Positions 43,610-51,237 of a stretch of DNA of 51,237 nucleotides are shown here, piece after piece. Source of the DNA: Lachnospiraceae bacterium (lineage in GTDB: Bacteria; Bacillota_A; Clostridia; Lachnospirales; Lachnospiraceae); the NCBI GenBank assembly GCA_017391465.1, contig JAFOYH010000004.1:1-51237 (forward strand). Direction: 5' to 3'. The notes under the pieces were generated by a model. That model was not told the origin of the DNA. It was given only the letters and a program-made list of their open reading frames with translations, and did not search any database. Position 1 is the stretch's first letter, and the number at the start of each line of letters is the position of its first letter. A program made the position numbers and the translations under genes.

Positions 43610-44773
43610 ATGTATAAAGTAAATTGTTTGAATCCAATCGCACAGGTTGGTATGGATGTTTTTACAGATGCTTATGAAAGAGTAGATAACCTTGCAGATG
43701 CACAGGTGGCAATGGTTCGAAGTGCAGCAATGCATGATCTTGAACTTCCGGAAGATCTTTTAGCAATTGCAAGAGCCGGTGCCGGTGTGAATAACATTCC
43801 ATTAGATAAATGTGCAGAAAAAGGTATCGTTGTATTTAATACACCGGGTGCCAATGCTAACGGAGTTAAAGAAGCTGTTCTTGCAGGTATGTTTATTGCG
43901 GCTCGTGATATCGTTGGCGGTATTAACTGGGTTCAGTGTGAAAAAGCAGATCCTACAATTGATAAATTAGTAGAAAAGAAAAAAAGCCAGTTTGCAGGTA
44001 CTGAATTAAAAGGTAAAAAACTGGGCGTTATCGGTCTTGGAGCAATCGGTGTTCTTGTTGCAAACGTGTGCAGACATCTTGGTATGGAAGTTTACGGATA
44101 TGACCCATACATTTCTGTAGACGCAGCATGGAGCCTTTCCAGAAATATCAAACACATCAACAATCTTGATGACATCTTTACAACATGTGATTTCATTACA
44201 GTGCATGTGCCATTAATTGAAACAACACGTAAGATGATCAATGAAGAAGCTATCGCAAAGATGAAAGACGGCGTGATTATTCTTAACTTCTCCAGAGATT
44301 CCCTCGTTGATGATGATGCGATGGAAGCAGCACTTGCTTCCGGCAAAGTACGTCGTTATGTAACAGATTTCCCTAATGCTCGCACAGCAAATATGCCGGG
44401 CGTTATTGCGATTCCTCATCTTGGTGCATCCACTGAAGAATCTGAGGATAACTGTGCAGTGATGGCAGCAAAACAGTTACGTAACTTTGTTGAAAACGGT
44501 AATATTAAGAATTCCGTAAACTATCCGGCATGTGATATGGGCGCTTGTAAGTCTGAAGGCCGTGTGACAATCTGCCATCAGAATATCCCTGGTATCCTTG
44601 GTAAATTGACAAGTGTATGTGCTGAAGAAGGTGTGAACATTCAGGACCTTACAAACAAGAGTAAAGCGGCTTGGGCTTATACAATGATGGATATCAACTC
44701 AGAAGTATCTGAACAGCTCATCAATGCATTAGAAGCAGTTGAAGGCGTTGTTAAAGTTCGTAAAATCAAATAA
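43610..44773 (+). CDS. serA: D-3-phosphoglycerate dehydrogenase with ACT domain
   Basis: A 387-residue NAD enzyme that starts serine synthesis. The NAD fold has LGVIGLGAIGVLVANVCRHLGMEVYGYDP in the middle, and catalytic residues lie in NFSRDSLVDD and IPHLGASTEE (His-Glu pair). The last ~75 residues form an ACT domain (RVTICHQNIPGILGKL), which suggests serine feedback. ATG 43610 is chosen because AGAGGTG lies 7 bases upstream; an in-frame ATG at 43577 is inside serC. It is the last gene of the operon, 13 bases after serC. Confidence 0.95.
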   Translation: MYKVNCLNPIAQVGMDVFTDAYERVDNLADAQVAMVRSAAMHDLELPEDLLAIARAGAGVNNIPLDKCAEKGIVVFNTPGANANGVKEAVLAGMFIAARDIVGGINWVQCEKADPTIDKLVEKKKSQFAGTELKGKKLGVIGLGAIGVLVANVCRHLGMEVYGYDPYISVDAAWSLSRNIKHINNLDDIFTTCDFITVHVPLIETTRKMINEEAIAKMKDGVIILNFSRDSLVDDDAMEAALASGKVRRYVTDFPNARTANMPGVIAIPHLGASTEESEDNCAVMAAKQLRNFVENGNIKNSVNYPACDMGACKSEGRVTICHQNIPGILGKLTSVCAEEGVNIQDLTNKSKAAWAYTMMDINSEVSEQLINALEAVEGVVKVRKIK

Positions 44774-44778
44774 TATCG

Positions 44779-44852
44779 ATTGTTTTTGTGAAAAACAATT
44801 ATCTGACTAGAAACAGGATTGATAGAAATTATCTGTCAATCCTGTTTTTTTG
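44779..44852 (+). terminator. Tandem terminator after serA
   Basis: The first hairpin is ATTGTTTTT/AAAAACAAT (44779-44799). The second has AAACAGGATTGA (44811-44822) paired with 44835-44846, then TTTTTTTG. The second is a full Rho-independent terminator. Confidence 0.9.
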
Positions 44853-44861
44853 CGTGTTTTA

Positions 44862-44870
44862 TGATATAAT
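44862..44870 (+). promoter_or_regulatory. Extended -10 promoter of glgB
   Basis: TGATATAAT with TATAAT at 44865-44870; the -35 region is poor and lies in the T-run of the preceding terminator. Confidence 0.5.
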
Positions 44871-44919
44871 AATTACATGCTTTAAATGTTGATCAGGAAC
44901 TAAATGGGGAGGGATGTTT

Positions 44920-46884
44920 ATGAAAGAATATGAAACATATACATTTCCATCAACAATTTCAATAGAGGACATGCATAAGTTTTTTGCAGGTGTACATTAT
45001 GAAGTGTACAAAATGTTTGGAGCGCATCCGATGAAAGTTGGTAAGATCAAAGGTGTACGTTTTGTTGTCTGGGCTCCACGCGCTGTGTCAGTGAGTGTTG
45101 TTGGTGGCTTTAATGGATGGGATGTCAATGCCCATGTAATGCATCTGATCGAAAATGGCGTTTATGAATTATTTATTCCAGGAGTAGAATCCGGATCTTT
45201 ATATAAGTATGCTATTCGATTAAAAGATTATTCAATCATTTATAAGTCAGATCCATATGGAACACATATGGAGATGCGCCCGAACAATGCATCCATCGTC
45301 TACGATATTCAAAAATGTCATAAATGGCAAGACAAAGAATGGATGTCAAAACGTAAGAAAAATGCTAAAAAAGAAATGCCTCAGTTTATTTATGAATTGC
45401 ATTTGGGTGGATTTATGCGTCCTGAACCAGTCGTTGAAGAAGATATCTATGGGAACCCAGTGATTCTTAAGCCTGCAGGCTTCTACAACTATCGTGAATT
45501 AGCAGAGAAAGTAACGGATTATGTTTTAGATATGGGATACACTCATGTTGAACTTATGCCGGTGATGGAACATCCATATGATCCTTCGTGGGGATATCAG
45601 GTTACGGGATATTATGCACCAACTTCAAGATATGGCACGCCGGAAGACTTTATGTATTTTGTGGATTATCTGCATCAGCATGATATTGGTGTTATCCTTG
45701 ATTGGGTTCCTGCACATTTTCCAAAAGATTTGAATGGACTGGCTCGGTTTGATGGAGAAGCATTGTATGAAGATCCCAATCCAAGACGTGGGGAACATCC
45801 ACATTGGGGCACACTTGTATTTGATTATGGTCGAAAAGAAGTCAGCAACTTCCTCATAGCGAACGCATTATATTGGGTGGAACAGTATCATGTTGATGGA
45901 CTTCGAATAGATGCGGTTGCGTCAATGTTATATTTAGATTATGGACGTGAATCAGGAGAATGGCAGCCAAATATGTTTGGCGAAAATATTAATCTTGAAA
46001 CGGTAGAATTTTTAAAACATTTGAATTCCATCATGAACAAACGAAATCCGGACGTACAGATGATTGCAGAAGAATCGACGGCTTATCCACGTGTTACCGG
46101 AAAAGTTGGAGAGAATTGTCTTGGATTCGATTATAAATGGAATATGGGTTGGATGAATGATTTTCTTCACTACATGGAAAAAGATCCTCTGTATCGTAAA
46201 TTTGAGTACAATCAGCTCCTGTTTAGTATGGTCTACGCTTACAGTGAAAAGTATATTCTTGTATTATCTCATGATGAAGTGGTTCATGGAAAAGGATCCA
46301 TGATTACAAAAATGCCGGGAGAGTACGAGGAAAAATTTGCAAATCTTCGACTGGCATATGGCTATATGGTGTGTCACCCTGGAAAGAAACTCCTTTTTAT
46401 GGGACAGGATTATGCTCAATTTGCAGAGTTTGATGAATCTAAGAGTCTTGAGTGGTTTATGCTGGATTATGACATGCATAAAAAGATGCATAATTATATG
46501 AGAGAATTGATACATCTTTACAAAGAATATCCGGCCCTCTATACATTGGATCATGATCCGGATGGATTTCAGTGGATCAACTGCATGATGCCGGAAGAAA
46601 GTATGGTTTCTTTTGTTCGTAACACGAAAAAGAAAGACGAAACTTTATTAATTGTATGTAATTTTACACCAGTGGTACGTAAGGATTTTCATATTGGTGT
46701 TCCATTTAAAGGGAAGTATAAAGAAATATTCAACAGTGACGCAGTGAAATTCGGTGGCGAAGGCAATGTGAATAAACGACTTAAACAGTCTAGAAAGAAA
46801 GAATGGGATGGAAAGGATCATTCCATTAAGATTACGGTTCCACCAATGGGAATCAGCATTTTCAAATGTATTGGAATTGACTAA
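44920..46884 (+). CDS. glgB: 1,4-alpha-glucan (glycogen) branching enzyme
   Basis: A 654-residue GH13 enzyme that makes alpha-1,6 branches in glycogen. The N-terminal CBM48 domain (about 30-125) has GVRFVVWAPRAVSVSVVGGFNGWD. The barrel has YVLDMGYTHVELMPVMEHPYDPSWGYQ, the nucleophile Asp in HVDGLRIDAVASMLY, the acid Glu in QMIAEEST and the third acid in VLSHDEVVHGKGSM. ATG 44920 fits GGGGAGGG at 6 bases; the ATG at 44914 touches that site. It stands alone between terminators, and no other glg gene is in the window. Confidence 0.95.
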   Translation: MKEYETYTFPSTISIEDMHKFFAGVHYEVYKMFGAHPMKVGKIKGVRFVVWAPRAVSVSVVGGFNGWDVNAHVMHLIENGVYELFIPGVESGSLYKYAIRLKDYSIIYKSDPYGTHMEMRPNNASIVYDIQKCHKWQDKEWMSKRKKNAKKEMPQFIYELHLGGFMRPEPVVEEDIYGNPVILKPAGFYNYRELAEKVTDYVLDMGYTHVELMPVMEHPYDPSWGYQVTGYYAPTSRYGTPEDFMYFVDYLHQHDIGVILDWVPAHFPKDLNGLARFDGEALYEDPNPRRGEHPHWGTLVFDYGRKEVSNFLIANALYWVEQYHVDGLRIDAVASMLYLDYGRESGEWQPNMFGENINLETVEFLKHLNSIMNKRNPDVQMIAEESTAYPRVTGKVGENCLGFDYKWNMGWMNDFLHYMEKDPLYRKFEYNQLLFSMVYAYSEKYILVLSHDEVVHGKGSMITKMPGEYEEKFANLRLAYGYMVCHPGKKLLFMGQDYAQFAEFDESKSLEWFMLDYDMHKKMHNYMRELIHLYKEYPALYTLDHDPDGFQWINCMMPEESMVSFVRNTKKKDETLLIVCNFTPVVRKDFHIGVPFKGKYKEIFNSDAVKFGGEGNVNKRLKQSRKKEWDGKDHSIKITVPPMGISIFKCIGID

Positions 46885-46893
46885 GATATAATA

Positions 46894-46931
46894 AAAACGG
46901 AAGTCTTTGAAAGTGAAAGACTTCCGCTTTT
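46894..46931. terminator. Bidirectional terminator between glgB and argH
   Basis: Stem CGGAAGTCTTT/AAAGACTTCCG with AAAAA before and CTTTT after, between convergent genes. Confidence 0.9.
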
Positions 46932-46947
46932 GCATAAATGACAGGTT

Positions 46948-48339
46948 TTATAATGCGGGTGTTGTGTCTAAATATGTTTTTTCAAGAACAATAACATTCT
47001 TCATAGCTTCTGTTCCAGGAGCACCAATGGTATTTCTCATGTTAACACAGGTTTCAAGAGAGATTTCTTTATAAATATCTTCTTTAAATACCGGGCTGAT
47101 CGCCTGGAATTCTTCTAAAGTGAAATCATCCAATGCCTTGTTATGCTCAATTCCGTAGAGAACAAGCTGACCGATAATGCCATGGGCATCACGGAATGGA
47201 ACGCCGTGTTTAACGAGATAATCTGCGGCATCTGTTGCATTTGTAAAGCCATTTTTTGCACTTTTTTCCATAGCTGGTTTATTGATCTTCATGGTTTCAA
47301 TCATACCTGTGAAAAGCTTAATACAACCTTTGGTTGTGTCGATGGCATCAAAGGTAAATTCTTTATCTTCCTGCATATCTTTGTTATAAGCAAGCGGCAA
47401 ACCTTTCATGGTTGTAAGCATGGACATGAGAGAACCATAAACACGACCGGTTTTACCGCGAACAAGTTCAGCAATGTCTGGATTTTTCTTCTGAGGCATG
47501 ATACTGCTTCCTGTAGAATAAGCATCGTCAAGTTCAATAAACTGATATTCGTTTGTGTTCCAAATGATAATTTCTTCAGAGAAACGGCTTAAGTGCATCA
47601 TAATTGTTGAGAGTGCGCTTAAAAGTTCAATCAGATAATCTCTGTCGGAAACGGAGTCCATACTATTTAATGTTGGTCCGTCAAAAGCAAGTAATTCAGC
47701 TGTATAGGCGCGATCTAACGGATATGTCGTGCCTGCGAGAGCGCCGGATCCCAATGGACATAAATTCATGCGTTTGAAAATATCTGCAAGACGGCTTCGG
47801 TCACGCTTAAACATTTCAAAATAAGCACCAAAATGATGTGCCAGAGTTAATGGCTGTGCTTTCTGAAGATGTGTAAAGCCAGGCATATAGGTTTCTGTGT
47901 TTTCTTCCATGATTTTAAGAATCACACGTAAAAAATCATAAAGAAGTTCATCGATTTCTTTGATTTCATCGCGTGTGTAAAGTTTCATATCTAAAGCAAC
48001 CTGATCATTACGACTGCGTCCTGTATGGAGTTTTTTTCCGGTTTCGCCTGTGCGTTCAATCAATGTTGCTTCGACAAAACTGTGAATATCCTCAAAACTT
48101 GCCGGAATTTCGAGAGTACCTTCTGAGAGTTCTTTTTTGATATCTTTTAATGTCGCAATAATGGTATCGCGTTCGTCATTTGTCAAAATACCCTGTTTTG
48201 CAAGCATGGTTACATGAGCAATACTTCCATCAATATCCTGTTTAAAAAATTTCTGGTCAAATGAAATAGATGCATTAAAGTTATGAACCAACTGATCGGT
48301 CTGTTTTGTAAAACGTCCGCCCCATAATTTTAATTCCAT
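46948..48339 (-). CDS. argH: Argininosuccinate lyase
   Basis: A 463-residue enzyme that splits argininosuccinate to arginine and fumarate. It starts [20 protein letters not shown], has [15 protein letters not shown] and [20 protein letters not shown] with the conserved His, and the family signature [12 protein letters not shown] with the catalytic Ser. Normal length. ATG 48339 follows AGAAAGAAGTGA (weak ribosome site). argG is not next to it, which is less usual. Its upstream region holds an AT-rich direct repeat with two TATAAT elements. Confidence 0.96.
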   Translation of the reverse strand: MELKLWGGRFTKQTDQLVHNFNASISFDQKFFKQDIDGSIAHVTMLAKQGILTNDERDTIIATLKDIKKELSEGTLEIPASFEDIHSFVEATLIERTGETGKKLHTGRSRNDQVALDMKLYTRDEIKEIDELLYDFLRVILKIMEENTETYMPGFTHLQKAQPLTLAHHFGAYFEMFKRDRSRLADIFKRMNLCPLGSGALAGTTYPLDRAYTAELLAFDGPTLNSMDSVSDRDYLIELLSALSTIMMHLSRFSEEIIIWNTNEYQFIELDDAYSTGSSIMPQKKNPDIAELVRGKTGRVYGSLMSMLTTMKGLPLAYNKDMQEDKEFTFDAIDTTKGCIKLFTGMIETMKINKPAMEKSAKNGFTNATDAADYLVKHGVPFRDAHGIIGQLVLYGIEHNKALDDFTLEEFQAISPVFKEDIYKEISLETCVNMRNTIGAPGTEAMKNVIVLEKTYLDTTPAL

Positions 48340-48540
48340 AATTGTGTCACTTCTTTCTGTAATAATCTATGTATTGTCATTAAAATAAAAAAAGCATAAT
48401 TATAACCATATCATAATTATACATGGTAAAATATTAGCCTATTTTATATGAAAATGCAAGGAAATCCTTTGAACTGTAAGAAAATCTGTACATAAATTTT
48501 AAAAGAAAAAAGCACATGATTTTATACAATTTGGGGATAA
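48340..48540. other. AT-rich spacer between argH and rpsO
   Basis: About 200 bases with no gene on either strand. It holds the direct repeat at 48395-48421 that includes argH -10 candidates on the minus strand. Nothing else is recognised before the rpsO promoter at 48560. Confidence 0.6.
48395..48421 (-). repeat. Direct repeat TATAATTATG x2 in the argH promoter region
   Basis: Read on the minus strand, TATAATTATG occurs at 48412-48421 and again at 48395-48404, a 17-base step. Each copy contains TATAAT, so argH may have two -10 elements, or the repeats may be half-sites for an arginine repressor. The match to the ARG-box consensus is only partial. Confidence 0.4.
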
Positions 48541-48559
48541 AAAGTTTAGAAATAGTATC

Positions 48560-48588
48560 TTTACAATGAAAAATCTCTATGCTATAAT
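48560..48588 (+). promoter_or_regulatory. rpsO promoter
   Basis: -35 TTTACA (48560-48565), 17 bp, and -10 TATAAT (48583-48588) with extended TGC. Confidence 0.8.
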
Positions 48589-48610
48589 GTTGCGGTGTGA
48601 GATTTTAACC

Positions 48611-48650
48611 CGTGCTCAGTTTTTTGGTACTCCAGCCGATTCTTAGCACG
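48611..48650 (+). promoter_or_regulatory. rpsO leader hairpin, possible S15 autoregulatory site
   Basis: CGTGCT (48611-48616) pairs with AGCACG (48645-48650), enclosing 28 bases that can fold further (TTGGTAC/CTCCAG region). S15 is known to bind its own leader in Firmicutes. This is placed right for it, but matching to a known S15 motif was not done. Confidence 0.5.
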
Positions 48651-48686
48651 AGGCATTTATTATTTAATTTTAGGAGGAATCATAAT

Positions 48687-48953
48687 ATGATTACAGCAGA
48701 AATGAAAAAAGAAATTATTGCAACTTATGGCAAAACACCTGAAGATACAGGTTCACCAGAAGTACAGATCGCTTTATTAACAGCAAGAATCAGCGATTTG
48801 ACAGAACACTTAAAAACACACAAAAAAGACCACCACAGCAGACGCGGTTTGTTAAAAATGGTAGGTCAGAGACGTGGTATGCTTGATTATCTTAAGAAAA
48901 ATGATATCGAAAGATACAGAGCAATCGTTCAGAAGTTAGGCTTAAGAAAATAA
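48687..48953 (+). CDS. rpsO: 30S ribosomal protein S15
   Basis: An 88-residue ribosomal protein that binds 16S rRNA in the platform. Motifs [32 protein letters not shown] and [13 protein letters not shown] are classic. ATG 48687 follows TTAGGAGGAA, and the length is exactly that of the family; the frame is open further upstream but overlaps the leader hairpin. The order rpsO-pnp downstream is conserved in bacteria. Confidence 0.98.
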   Translation: MITAEMKKEIIATYGKTPEDTGSPEVQIALLTARISDLTEHLKTHKKDHHSRRGLLKMVGQRRGMLDYLKKNDIERYRAIVQKLGLRK

Positions 48954-48961
48954 TTTTTTTC

Positions 48962-48992
48962 AGTGGGATGGAACACTCCATCCCACTCTTTG
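48962..48992 (+). terminator. Terminator after rpsO
   Basis: AGTGGGATGGA (48962-48972), a 4-base loop, its perfect complement (48977-48987), then CTTTGT. The short T-run suggests some read-through to pnp. Confidence 0.85.
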
Positions 48993-49015
48993 TATTGAAA
49001 TTTTACTCATTGGTA

Positions 49016-49122
49016 TTTCACAGGAAACTACAACTCGAGACCACTGAAAAGTGCATGAGAGAAATGGATTCTAAAATAGATTCTCGTGGTTTTTTCAGTA
49101 GTTTCGATGGCTTCCTGTGAAA
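49016..49122 (+). promoter_or_regulatory. Long structured leader of pnp
   Basis: TTTCACAGGAA (49016-49026) pairs with 49112-49122; ACTAC (49027-49031) pairs with GTAGT at 49098-49102 past a bulge. Further inward, ACTGAAAA (49043-49050) can pair with TTTTCAGT (49092-49099) and GAGAA with TTCTC. The result is a ~107-base stem just before pnp. In E. coli a pnp leader stem is cut by RNase III and used for autocontrol, so a like role is inferred. Confidence 0.65.
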
Positions 49123-49153
49123 ATAAGTTATTATTTTTAAAAGGAGACAGACT

Positions 49154-51237
49154 ATGGCTTACAAGAGTTATACAATGGAACTTGCCGGAAGAACATTAAG
49201 ATGTGATATCGGCAGAGTTGCAAAACAGGCGAATGGTGCCGTACTTATTCACTATGGTGATACAGTACTTCTTTCTACAGCAACAGCATCCGAAAAACCA
49301 AGAGAAGGTATCGACTTCTTCCCATTAAGTGTAGAATTCGAAGAAAAGATGTATTCTGTAGGTAAAATTCCTGGCGGATTTAACAAACGTGAAGGTAAAG
49401 CGAGCGAACATGCAGTTCTTACATCTCGTGTCATCGACCGTCCAATGCGTCCTTTATTCCCAAAAGATTACCGTAATGATGTAACATTGAACAATCTCGT
49501 TATGAGTGTGGATCCAGATGCAAACCCAGAAGTTGTAGCTATGCTTGGTTCTGCACTTGCTGTATCCATTTCTGATATCCCATTTGACGGTCCAATTTCT
49601 GCAACACAGGTTGGTCTTGTCGATGGTGCATTCGTATTCAACCCAACAGCAGAAGAAAAAGAAAAATCTGACCTTGCACTTACAGTAGCTTCCACACGTG
49701 AAAAAGTAATCATGATTGAAGCTGGTGCAAATGAAGTTCCAGAAGCTCAGATGATTGAAGCAATCTTTGCAGCACATGAGCTTAACCAGGAAGTAATTAA
49801 ATTCTTTGACACAATCGTTGCAGAATGTGGTAAAGAAAAACATGAATATACAAGCTGCGCAATTCCAGAAGAATTATTTGCAGCAATTAAAGAAATTGTT
49901 CCTCCGGCAGAAATGGAAGAAGCCGTATTCACAGATGAGAAACAGATTCGTGAAGAAAACATCCGTCAGATCAAAGAGAAACTTGCGGAAGCTTTTGCTG
50001 AAAATGAAGAATGGCTCGAACTTATTGGTGAGGCTGTTTACCAGTATCAGAAAAAAACAGTTCGTAAGATGATCTTAAAAGATCACAAACGTCCAGATGG
50101 CCGTGAATTAAATCAGATTCGTCCATTGGCTGCAGAAGTTGATCTTATTCCTCGTGTCCATGGTTCTGCTATGTTCACTCGTGGACAGACACAGATCTGT
50201 ACAATTACAACATTGGCTCCAATGTCCGAAGCACAGAGAATCGATGGTATTGAAACAGGTGTAACATCCAAACGTTACATGCATCACTACAACTTCCCAT
50301 CTTACTCTGTTGGTGAAACAAAACCATCCAGAGGTCCGGGACGTCGTGAAATCGGTCACGGTGCATTGGCTGAAAAAGCTCTTGTTCCGGTACTTCCAAG
50401 TGTTGAAGAATTCCCATACGCTATTCGTACAGTTTCTGAAACATTTGAATCCAATGGTTCCACATCTCAGGCATCCGTTTGTGCATCTACAATGTCTCTT
50501 ATGGCTGCAGGTGTTCCAATTAAAAAACAGGTTGCAGGTATTTCCGCAGGTCTTGTAACTGGCGATACAGATGACGATTATGTAGTATTAACAGATATTC
50601 AGGGTCTTGAAGACTTCTTTGGCGATATGGACTTTAAAGTCGCTGGCACACATGACGGTATTACAGCAATCCAGATGGATATTAAGATTCATGGTCTTAC
50701 ACGTCCAATTATTGAAGAAGCAATTCGCCGTACAAAAGAAGCCAGAGAATATATCATCAACGAAGTACTTACTCCAGCAATCGCTGAACCACGTACAGAA
50801 GTTGGCGAATATGCACCAAAGATCAAACAGATTATGATCGATCCACAGAAGATTGGTGATGTTGTTGGCGCAAAAGGTAAAGTTATCAACCAGATCATTG
50901 AGGAAACAGGTGTTAAAATTGATATCACAGATGACGGTTCCGTTGCTGTTTGCGGCGTTGATAAAGCCGGTATCGATAAAGCAATCGAAATGATCCAGAT
51001 GATTGCTTCCGATTTCGAAGAAGGCAAGATCTATGTTGGTAAAGTTGTAAGCATCAAAGAATTCGGCGCATTCCTTGAATTTGCTCCAGGAAAAGAAGGT
51101 ATGGTTCATATCTCTAAACTTGATAAAAAACGTATCAACCATGTCGAAGATGTTCTTACACTCGGTGATGTGATCAAAGTTAAATGTCTTGGAAAAGATA
51201 AGATGGGCAGAATCAGCTTTAGTAAGAAGGATGTAGA
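49154..51237 (+). CDS. pnp: Polyribonucleotide nucleotidyltransferase (PNPase), 3' end cut by window
   Basis: 694 complete codons of a phosphorolytic 3'-5' exoribonuclease; the frame runs off the right edge, so only the last few residues are missing. The first RNase PH domain has HYGDTVLLSTATAS and SRVIDRPMRPLFP. The second has RPDGRELNQIRPL, FTRGQTQ and the catalytic Asp segment DIQGLEDFFGDMDFKVAG. They are followed by the KH domain (VVGAKGKVINQIIEETG) and the S1 domain (GKVVSIKEFGAFLEF). ATG 49154 follows AAAAGGAGAC. It lies downstream of rpsO and a strong leader structure. Confidence 0.97.
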   Translation, partial: MAYKSYTMELAGRTLRCDIGRVAKQANGAVLIHYGDTVLLSTATASEKPREGIDFFPLSVEFEEKMYSVGKIPGGFNKREGKASEHAVLTSRVIDRPMRPLFPKDYRNDVTLNNLVMSVDPDANPEVVAMLGSALAVSISDIPFDGPISATQVGLVDGAFVFNPTAEEKEKSDLALTVASTREKVIMIEAGANEVPEAQMIEAIFAAHELNQEVIKFFDTIVAECGKEKHEYTSCAIPEELFAAIKEIVPPAEMEEAVFTDEKQIREENIRQIKEKLAEAFAENEEWLELIGEAVYQYQKKTVRKMILKDHKRPDGRELNQIRPLAAEVDLIPRVHGSAMFTRGQTQICTITTLAPMSEAQRIDGIETGVTSKRYMHHYNFPSYSVGETKPSRGPGRREIGHGALAEKALVPVLPSVEEFPYAIRTVSETFESNGSTSQASVCASTMSLMAAGVPIKKQVAGISAGLVTGDTDDDYVVLTDIQGLEDFFGDMDFKVAGTHDGITAIQMDIKIHGLTRPIIEEAIRRTKEAREYIINEVLTPAIAEPRTEVGEYAPKIKQIMIDPQKIGDVVGAKGKVINQIIEETGVKIDITDDGSVAVCGVDKAGIDKAIEMIQMIASDFEEGKIYVGKVVSIKEFGAFLEFAPGKEGMVHISKLDKKRINHVEDVLTLGDVIKVKCLGKDKMGRISFSKKDV

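Overview
The window reads as a chromosomal segment of a low-GC anaerobic Firmicute (Bacillota, class Clostridia, most likely a Lachnospiraceae-type gut anaerobe). The grounds are AT-rich intergenic DNA, strong GGAGG ribosome sites, many extended -10 promoters, a CIRCE-controlled Hsp20, a selenium-dependent molybdenum hydroxylase locus, acyl-CoA dehydrogenases, and dense Rho-independent terminators. No rRNA, tRNA, CRISPR array or prophage was seen. The species cannot be named from the sequence.

Layout. (1) 1-2210: the tail of a PhoU-domain protein (probably a Na+/phosphate cotransporter) and a complete IS1182-type insertion sequence. (2) 2293-7480: a sensor-less sigma-54 activator followed by a five-gene redox operon (two acyl-CoA dehydrogenases, nitroreductase, DUF1847 protein, C_GCAxxG_C_C protein). 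The operon has a good -24/-12 promoter and two identical upstream palindromes. The second acyl-CoA dehydrogenase lacks about 48 internal residues. (3) 7608-9793: a LysR regulator divergent from ilvC, an ilvY-ilvC-like arrangement. (4) 9919-15926: a two-component system, a flavodoxin-like protein, a YitT membrane protein and an NCS2 purine/xanthine-type permease. (5) 15950-28658: a selenium-dependent molybdenum hydroxylase island. It holds a BtuCD/MolBC-like ABC importer with a MocA-type nucleotidyltransferase, a three-subunit hydroxylase plus XdhC, and a convergent six-gene selenium operon (DUF3343, cysteine desulfurase, yedF, selD, yqeB, yqeC). (6) 28796-33652: CIRCE-Hsp20 and a parE-parC pair. 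(7) 33775-34873: a probable type I toxin-antitoxin locus with a 29-residue hydrophobic peptide and an antisense RNA, then a TraX-family protein. (8) 34916-44773: an AEC transporter divergent from leuCDB-ilvDB-serCA. (9) 44920-51237: glgB, argH, rpsO and the start of pnp, the last two with structured mRNA leaders.

How the parts work together. Branched-chain amino acid synthesis is split between ilvC and leuCDB-ilvDB, about 27 kb apart. The two promoters carry the same LysR-type box, the same downstream block and exactly the same spacing to the -10, which predicts one regulon under the LysR protein at 7608-8501. In the selenium island the genes cover metal uptake, cofactor tailoring, selenium mobilisation (desulfurase, YedF, DUF3343, SelD), cofactor selenation (YqeB, YqeC, XdhC) and the hydroxylase itself. 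A neighbouring NCS2 permease could supply a purine substrate. The most novel candidates are the self-contained sigma-54 regulon at 2253-7480, the matched ilvC/leuC promoters, and the type I toxin-antitoxin locus.
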